A program made the position numbers and the translations under genes. The notes under the pieces are model-generated. The model had not been told where the DNA came from. It made no database searches and worked only from the letters and a program-made list of their open reading frames with translations. From positions 24,980,831 to 25,044,830 of the forward strand of contig OZ029927.1 of the NCBI GenBank assembly GCA_964023275.1: a DNA stretch of 64,000 nucleotides, read 5' to 3'. Source of the DNA: Norana najaformis (taxonomy: Eukaryota > Annelida > Clitellata > Crassiclitellata > Hormogastridae). Positions 57,401-64,000 of the stretch are shown here, in pieces (the stretch's first letter is position 1; each line of letters begins with the position of its first letter).

Positions 57401-60400
57401 CGTCGTCGTCGTTCCTCCTCCTCCTCCTACTCCTTCAATTAAGCAAGGTCAGGTCAGGTCAGGTCAGGTCGGGTCGGGTCAGGTCGGGTCGGGTCAGTAG
57501 AGCAATAACACATTTAGTAAACGCCTCCATCCATGGATTGAAGCAGCAAAACTGTTCAGTCACCTATTTGACGATTATTATCTGGCGATTATTTGAAGCT
57601 CTTGATGACCTTTCATTTGCTGCTAGAAAGTGATGACGACCAATTAATTCGAATTAAATTCAGCGAAATATTTGCTATTAATTAATTGAAATTTGAACTG
57701 GCCACCAACTAATTCGACAGCCAGATTAGTCTGTCCTGACCGATTTATTTAGCCATAAATCCTTATGAAAACATTTGTTGCGACCTGTGTTCACTGAGCC
57801 TTTGAACTCACCGACTGCTCCGCCTCCTGCTGACCCGCTGGCTCCGTATCCATAGCCACCGGAAGTTCCGTAGACCACTCCTCCTCCTCCTCCTCCGCCT
57901 CCAGCAGAACTCGATGCTGACGAAGTCTCCGAATACCTGTACGAGGTCTGCTGGAGACTCGATTCGCCTCCTCCTCCTCCGTACTTCTGTCCAATCACAT
58001 CGACCAACTGACGCAGGCCCGACCTTCATTCAATACGCAGACGACCAGCGCCAGTCACAGTCAGAGGGTTACAACATTTTTGAAGCAATATTCATTCATT
58101 CATTTATTCATTCATTCAGAGCATTTACCTTGCGCCCCTTAGAATAGTACAGTACAACCACCGCAGCCTAGCTTCTGGTTTCTCTGACTTATCGGAATTC
58201 GACTCAGCTTCTTCAGTGGATTATGATTTTGGATTGCGATTTTGACTTGAGGTGACCATCGATTGATGCCTTGGGCATTCTGATAACGGCGCTATAGAAG
58301 TCATTAGATTAGATTACAGGCGGCCCCAGTCCAACCCCGGCTAAAGAGAAAAGTTTCCAACTGTTGGTGAAAGGCGCATCTATTATCCCTCGCCAGAAGG
58401 ACACGTGGATTAAGAGGGAGCCTTACTGCTATGTGGTGTGAAAACAGAGTTATGAATTTGGTAAGTGGCTTATGCAGTGTGAAATGTGATCCCGCGCAAA
58501 ATATCTGAGCCCTAATTCAGCAAAGTATCTCTTCTGGAAAAATCCTCTGTTGCTCTCCGCTAACTACAACCAATTGTGTTCTCATATTATTCGCAAGATG
58601 GCGCCGCCGTACATTATGGTGCCTTTTCGAATGTACTAAATGGACCATGGACTTCATGCGTTCGTCTAAGGCTTTCATCAGATAGAATTTGAGCTGCAGT
58701 GCAATGTCAACACATTAGTGTAAAGTTGGTATATAGCTCTTTGAAATATGCAATTAACGTGACCTTTTGAACTGACCTATTTTCCTCTCCTTCGAGCAGT
58801 TTCCGGTAGGCGGCGATCTCGAGTTCGAGTCCGAGTTTCGTGTCCATGATGTTCTCGAGTTCGCGAAGGATGGATTCGAGTTCTGCGCGCAGCTTAGCGA
58901 TCTCGACCTTCTGTTCGTGGTTCTGTGTCTCCAGTTCTCTCTCTCGTTCTTCCTTCTCTCGCTTCAAGTCGTCCAAAGCTCGCAGCAGACTCGCCACCTG
59001 TCAACAACAAACGAGGAGCAAGATGCCATATCCGAAAGACCAGCCGGTCAAGTTGGGCGCTATATCAGTTAAGGTTCGAAAGAGCCAGGTGGCAGCGCAA
59101 CAACCATGTTAGCGTGGTAAGGTAACTGGCATGGTCATATTTCGCTTTTACACCCTCTTATCAGAGGCAGTTATGGACTCGAGGCTTCTGGCTCACTCGT
59201 CGACCCCTTGGGCCACATCTGCCCCAGTTTTTGCCTCCTAAATTTATGGCTATGGCCGGAGAATATCTTCTTGGTTCTCCCTTGCATACCTCCTCTTCGT
59301 TCTCTGCACTGGCTTTTTATGCCAAGATGGAGGGAGCCCCAAAATACCATCCCAGCCACAAAAGCCAAGCGAGAAACAGCCTCAGGGAGCAGGAAGAACT
59401 CAGCCAGAGAGATCCATCTTCGAAAAGTATCCTCCCTAATGGCGCAGTCGAATGCTATGTAAACACTCATCAAACACTCATCAGAAGACCCGTTAATTTA
59501 TGACACGTCTGCTCGGGTAGGCTAGAGACCAGCAGATCAGACCCCGATCTCTACCCACCTACATACGTAGGCCTACAAGAGGCAATATCTACGCAGTGTC
59601 TGGACATATGTAATAAAATACACGGGCAGTTGACAGATGCGGTATATTGGTTCATACCACACTAGTGTGTCTTTCCACCAGACACTCTGAGAACCATAGA
59701 ATGTTTGGTCGGATAGCCAGACAGTTGCTGTAGATTTTTCTTAGCTCAGACAGACAGTGAAGTGTTTAACATCAGGCAGTTTGTGACTAAAAGCGTCTTA
59801 GCTTCGTCATTCATCTCTGCTCGTATTAGACATTGCTGTTCACAGCCATCATAAGTATATAGCACGACATCGTCATTAGCTACTTCGTGAATCTGCAAGT
59901 CATCCTGACTCGTGATAATCCGACATCCAAATAGCAAGAGGCGAATATAGCCACATATACTCCAGGTTACAGGAAAAGCCTGTTGGACGTCTGTTTGGTT
60001 CACATTCATGTACAGCGGTGCACATGTTAGACAGGTCATTTTATATACACTGTTAGACTCAGAAACATTTGCTTTAATCCTGTAATTCTTTCTCTCACGC
60101 TCATAAACACCGCAGAGTTGTTTCTTTAACTTTTGAGCTCGAAATAACTGTGTTAAAGCTTGCACATTCATCTGCTACCTTTAGAAAAACACTAAGAAAT
60201 TTTATATTCGCACAAGTGCAAGAGAGAGACTGGATCGTCCAAAGAATTTCTGAATGCGTAATCGAAATCGTAAACTCGAGATTTCTACAGCGCCTTAAGA
60301 AGGCTAAGTCGTAGGAACCAGCTTATCCACAGGCGCCCAGTCAAAACAAAATCGATAGGCAGGTAAGGTCAGATTCGGTTCCAGATCCGATGATCAGGCA

Positions 60401-62542
60401 GACAGACAGTCAGGCGACTTCAGTGGATGGTGTTTGGATTGGAGCGGCAAGATATATAGGGGAAGAAGAGGAATCAGGACGGGATTTGTCGAAGAGGAGT
60501 GTATTGGGGTTTGGCTGAAAAATGCGGCTTGGCTTTGCTTAGAAGTGAGCACCGACTGACGTCTTGTGCAATACGATGATGCCGCTATAGAAGTTTCAAG
60601 ATTAGAGCAGAGAGACAGAGACACAGACAGACAGACAGACAGACAGACAGAAGAGAGAGAAGGTTACCTTGGCATCGAGGTTGGCCAGTTTGTCCCTTGC
60701 GTCAGTCAGTTGTGTCCTCAGAGTCTTGCTCTCTTCCTTGGCGTGAGTTGCTTCCATCTGCCCTCGTGTTGTGCTCGTTCGAAATTCTTGCAACTTTAAA
60801 CACACCAATCGTAACACTGAATCTCAGTCTATTACAGTATATAGATGTGTATAGATATATCCTGGACTTGACAGGCAGCCAATGTAACTTTGCCACCCAG
60901 GAGGAACGTTTTGAAATCTACGAGTCCCTGCAACCAGTCGGGCCATCAAGTTCTGTACGCGTTGCAGTTTGAGAATGTTATACTTTGTTATGCCAGACAG
61001 CAGCGAATTACAGTAGTCGAGTTTCGCTCTGACTACCCTACAAGCGAGTTCCAGTGGCAGGCACAATCGAACACGATGCATGGTTTTTATATGAAAATGC
61101 AATGCTTTGTCGGTAGCATTGACATGTTGAATGAAGTGCTAGTTAAATGAAGACCGCAACGATGTAGGAGTGATGATAACGATATAAATATACCTTGAGA
61201 TTGTAGAAGGTCTCCAGTTCTCCCCTCATTCCCTCCAGTTTGTCTTCGTAGACCTGGGAAATCTCTCGTATTGCCTGCCCCATCTCGTTCTTCCAGAATT
61301 CGCGGTTCTCAACCGTCGTATCCCGGTAAGCCAACGCCGCCAATTCTTTCAGCTCCTGTTCACCAGTTCAGCAGATTCTACGAATCATTACTGTACTTAA
61401 AATGATTTTAGTTCTAAATATCGTCCAGTTAGTCAAAAGTTAGAGTTAGGTTTTGAATGGAAAGTCTCCTAGAGATGAAGTATAATCGCAGAAGTCTCCT
61501 TAGGAGATGTATGTTCCCAGTCTCCAAAGACGTGTAACCTATCCATGGGGTTTGGAACATTAACATTAATATTAATATTATCGATTAGTTATTTAAATAA
61601 TTATTAATGATATGATTACCTGTTCGTGGACGCTCTTCAGGAATTCCAGTTCCTCGCTGAGTGACTGAAATCTGTTTTCGGCGTCGATGTGGAGAAGGGT
61701 CTCGTTGTCCAGGTCCTTGGAAAACGAACGGACACATTAAACGGAGCCTCAAGACGCAAGTCACGCCTCGGTACCTAACCAAGAAACCCGTAGAGGGGTC
61801 CATAGGTTTCGCAGTCCAAGGGTCTAACAGTCAAGGGGTATAACCCCGCCAGCATGCCCATAATCATTTGATGGGACCCATATGGGTTAACATATGAGTA
61901 CAATGTGGAAATATGGGTTTAATATGGGCCCATATGAACATAATCTACATGAGAATTACTACAGTGTTATCGGATTATTATTACAACAACATCTACTACT
62001 ACTACTGCTACTACCACTACTACTATTATTATTTTTTATCATTATCATCATTATCATTATCGTTATCATTATTAATCCTTGTTGAGATGGAAACTGCCAA
62101 CGAATTAGCGACTGACAATTGGACGTGGCAAGTGATGTCCACTGATCACCCTGGTGACTGTAATCCAGGTTACTAGATTACTAAGGAACCGACCAGCGGA
62201 CAGGAGATTGCCAGTTGACTGGCAATGATACACATTTGGTGCTTTTACCTATAACATCTAGCATGGCTCCAACGCCTTTGAGAGGCTCTTAAAGGCGTCA
62301 TGCAAATGTCAGACACACAGATAGAGCGTAGCCTACACATGGAATGACGACTGACCCCTCTGGTTCTGTTTAGGGACTCCTGGAGCTGAGTAATCGTCTT
62401 GCGGTCCTTTTCGTGGTCCCTCGTCAGACTGTCGACCTGTCTCCTCAGAGGATTTATCTCAGCCTCGAGGCTGGACAGCTGCTGACCCAGAGAGGCGTTC
62501 CTCTCGCGCTCCTCAACCACCTGCTTATTGGCGTCATTCAGT
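54489..62542 (-). CDS. Cytoplasmic intermediate filament protein with lamin tail domain (3' ten exons)
   Basis: Exons, 5' to 3': 62542-62356, 61715-61620, 61355-61194, 60793-60668, 58997-58777, 58023-57812, 57432-57275, 55743-55639, 55272-55149, 54577-54489. All junctions agree in phase; about 492 residues are present and the head plus coil 1A are right of the window. Coil 1B ends with DLDNETLLHIDAENRFQSLS and EELEFLKSVHEQ; linker and coil 2 include QEFRTSTTRGQMEATHAKEE; the helix-termination motif is LELEIAAYRKLLEGEEN. Then SGLRQLVDVIG, a Gly/Ser-rich linker, and a lamin tail domain: GPVTIAESSADGKVIVVENT, DEELTGWRLKRNIDG, IWARG and GTWGVGSSIVTKLVN. The C terminus is SAERAILTPSVTRSGVG to a stop at 54491-54489. 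The tail domain marks the protostome type. The donor of the ninth exon is ambiguous: GTAG|GTTC at 55149 fits the phase, GAA|GTAGG at 55153 does not. Confidence 0.96.
54831..54892. repeat. Short tandem repeat with octamer-like motifs
   Basis: About four units of GCATATTAGGCACTCATTT in the last intron of the filament gene; each junction makes TTGCATAT, and one is ATTTGCAT, the octamer bound by POU factors. Confidence 0.75.
55395..55638 (-). repeat. Degenerate array of 5'-splice-site-like units after an exon
   Basis: Read on the gene strand, exon 55743-55639 ends AGG and the intron begins GTAAGCAGAAG. The next 240 bp repeat an approximately 20-bp unit such as GGTAAGCAAAGGTACAATCA, giving at least six AGGTAAG or AGGGTAAG sequences. 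Confidence 0.8.
55790..55895 (+). mobile_element. Possible LINE C-terminal fragment
   Basis: SLAVSAQVFHSKLKTFLFHK followed by a stop resembles the F..KLKT.LF end of LINE proteins. It lies 45 bp upstream of filament exon 8. Confidence 0.45.
56565..56795 (+). repeat. Repeat family D copy, with TACGAT tail
   Basis: The clearest tail: GAGCTTACGATTACGATTAT and further hexamers, followed by a CAGA microsatellite. Confidence 0.8.
57155..57235 (+). repeat. Repeat family E fragment
   Basis: GAAACGACCATGGATTGATG to AATGGCGCTACATAATTGG, next to filament exon 57432-57275. Confidence 0.6.
57447..57498 (-). repeat. CTGAC pentamer array upstream of an acceptor
   Basis: About ten 5-bp units, CTGAC or CCGAC on the gene strand, 15 to 66 nt upstream of the acceptor of filament exon 57432-57275. 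CTGAC fits the metazoan branch-point consensus YTNAY. Confidence 0.85.
58160..58318 (+). repeat. Repeat family E copy
   Basis: Well-preserved sense tail (TCTGACTTATCGGAATTCGA to TCATTAGATTAGATTA); filament gene intron. Confidence 0.8.
60252..60480 (-). repeat. Repeat family D, long copy
   Basis: Inverted; reaches GGAAGAAGAGGAATCAGG upstream of the tail. Confidence 0.8.
60540..60660 (+). repeat. Family E fragment and (CAGA)n
   Basis: A 3' fragment (GATGCCGCTATAGAAGTTTC, 60540-60606) is followed by AGAGACAGAC and CAGA repeats up to the donor of filament exon 60793-60668. Confidence 0.6.
60835..61135 (-). mobile_element. LINE reverse transcriptase fragment
   Basis: Minus strand reads VVRAKLDYCNSLLSGITKYN, KLQRVQNLMARLVAGTRR and, after a frameshift, LHWLPVKSRIYLY: the thumb-proximal part of a LINE RT. 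It ends about 40 bp before the acceptor of filament exon 60793-60668. Confidence 0.8.
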
Positions 62543-63630
62543 CTGAAACCAGACGACACTTTTACACCTTCACAGATTGCTAGGAGATATTTGAAAATTT
62601 AAAGCAGCTATTTATTAACTGAAGGAAGCTATTTGAAAGTTGAAAAGCACTATAAGCATGACACAATAATAACATATAGGACGCATTAGAGATATCACAG
62701 TTGACGTTAAAGTAGGCTAACACACACCTCTGACGTAAAAGTAATGTGATGACGTAATATTAACATATGCGACACATTGGCGTACTTGTATGTTAAACAA
62801 CTGGTAACATTGACACTTGTTACCAACTGAAGGTTGAACTATATTGACGCCCTGGCAACTTTAGTGACGCATTTGTCATAATCACAGTTTATAACAAAAA
62901 CGTCGATGGCATAACAGTGAGATAATCGTAGAGTTAAACTGTTGATTTAAGTTAAGACGGTAACATGTGTGGTTGATATGTCTGAGTATTTCCTAAGACG
63001 TCATAATCTCCATTGTTTAGCTTCGTACATCTTATTATGTCTGTCAGGGCCGTTAACGTCGATCTAACGTTACCGTCTTGTATCCTTACGATTGCTTTAC
63101 CCAGTTGTTACGACGAATTAATCGGAACTGAAGGATGGCTAAAGCAAATGGCGACAGAAACCAGAAAAGGCGTTGACTTTCCGCTCTGTCAAACTCTAGC
63201 CCTTGGCTTGAAATTTGAAACTATACAGACTCAGTTGGTGCTGGGAAAAACTCGGAAGCATATCAGAAATGTCATAAAATTAATGCGTGGAAGGCATCCA
63301 GTTTCACTGGCAATCGCTAGAAAGAAAGACTTAAAAATATCGGAGGAACGATCAGACTAAGGAGGGGAGCTTTTGTCTATCGACGCCGCTCAGGAGACGA
63401 CTATTCTCGGAAGGGATATTACGAAGCAATTACTACATCGGCAGGTGTTTCAAGGAAAGCCTCATCTGTCAGTCTGTTTCTTTGTGTGTGTGTGTGTGTG
63501 TGTGTCTGTCTCTGTTTAGTTATATATTTGTTCTTTTTTTGCATGAGTTCCTGTCTGTCTAAGCCAATGTCTGTCTCCTTATCTGTTGCTTAATAGCTTA
63601 AAAGAACTCGACTTTATTAATTGCTTTGCC

Positions 63631-63686
<56 letters not shown>

Positions 63687-64000
63687 GACACACAGAGAGG
63701 AGAGACACAGAGAGATACAGATAAACATAGATATATATATATAAACATAGAGAGAAAAACAGAGGGAAAAAACAGAGAGAGAAAAAAAAACAGAGAGAGA
63801 TAGAGTGTGTGTTTTGCAAGTTGTTTTCTACTTGTCCCAACAGCCAGTGTCGGCATAAGAAGAGAAGAGACACATAACGAGGCAGGCGAAGGCGAATGCA
63901 GTGAGGGAAATAGAGACAAATAGAAATTCAGAGAGATTAACAGAGACAGGTGCCAGATTATATTGCTTGGTGACGGAAACAAGTGTTCGCAATCCACCTG
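62543..64000. other. Filament gene upstream intron (right edge)
   Basis: No head or coil 1A exon is visible. It holds a GT microsatellite (63484-63508) and a GA/CAGA-rich tract (63629-63800). The CAG|GTGGAT sequence on the minus strand at the very edge (64000-63992) could be a donor of the preceding exon. An 87-codon plus-strand open stretch before 63360 (ELIGTEGWLKQMATETRKG) has no recognisable family. Confidence 0.5.

Noticed and set aside
58590..58605. AAGATGGCGCCGCC, a YY1-like promoter motif in a filament intron
   Set aside because: A single motif followed by a 14-codon frame; similar motifs at 6352 and 50362 are equally isolated. Not enough for an internal promoter.
63013..63360. Plus-strand ORF of 115 codons
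   Set aside because: No recognisable domain, no splice context, inside the presumed filament gene intron. Mentioned in the right-edge entry only.
63617..63997. Leucine/serine-rich minus-strand ORFs at the right end
   Set aside because: Translations of GA/CAGA microsatellites.

Overview
The window is nuclear DNA of an intron-rich invertebrate animal. Genes are split into many short exons with GT-AG borders, the DNA between them is full of non-LTR retrotransposon tails and tRNA-derived SINEs, and there are no bacterial-style operons. The intermediate filament gene keeps a lamin-type tail domain, which is usual in protostomes and lost from vertebrate cytoplasmic filaments. That suggests a protostome, perhaps a mollusc, annelid or brachiopod. 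This is inference; I cannot name the species.

Layout from left to right. (1) 1-3.3 kb: first coding exon of an SLC13-type Na+-coupled carboxylate/sulfate transporter on the minus strand, leaving the window leftwards, with a promoter-like cluster of E-box, CCAAT and CRE motifs behind it. (2) 3.3-16.7 kb: gene-poor DNA with a MITE, a Gypsy gag fragment, a frameshifted LINE with a clear reverse transcriptase, SINEs and one orphan minus-strand exon. (3) 16.7-24.3 kb: minus-strand 12-helix MFS transporter, CLN7/MFSD8-like, eleven exons in consistent phase. (4) 24.3-27.2 kb: head-to-head intergenic region. (5) 27.2-46.3 kb: complete plus-strand UBAP2/UBAP2L (Drosophila lingerer) orthologue in 24 coding exons, from UBA domain and RGG tract to the conserved C terminus. 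(6) 48.0-51.9 kb: convergent minus-strand gene in four phase-matched exons, recognisable as a FAM166/CIMIP2 ciliary microtubule inner protein. (7) 54.5-62.5 kb: 3' ten exons of a minus-strand cytoplasmic intermediate filament gene (coil 1B to lamin tail domain); head and coil 1A lie beyond the right end.

The genes do not form a pathway: a plasma-membrane transporter, a probable lysosomal/vacuolar transporter, an RNA and stress-granule protein, an axoneme protein and a cytoskeletal filament.

The most unusual observation is that three introns carry tandem arrays grown on splice signals. In UBAP2L intron 9 the 3' splice site and the first bases of exon 10 are one unit of a 70-copy 20-bp minisatellite. 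In the filament gene one donor is followed by a degenerate array of GTAAG-like decoy donors, and one acceptor is preceded by a CTGAC pentamer array in the branch-point window. I also see a copy of a UBAP2L exon 15 fragment in the preceding intron, a GC-AG intron in the MFS gene, and a perfect hairpin in a repeat copy that looks like a template-switch mutation.
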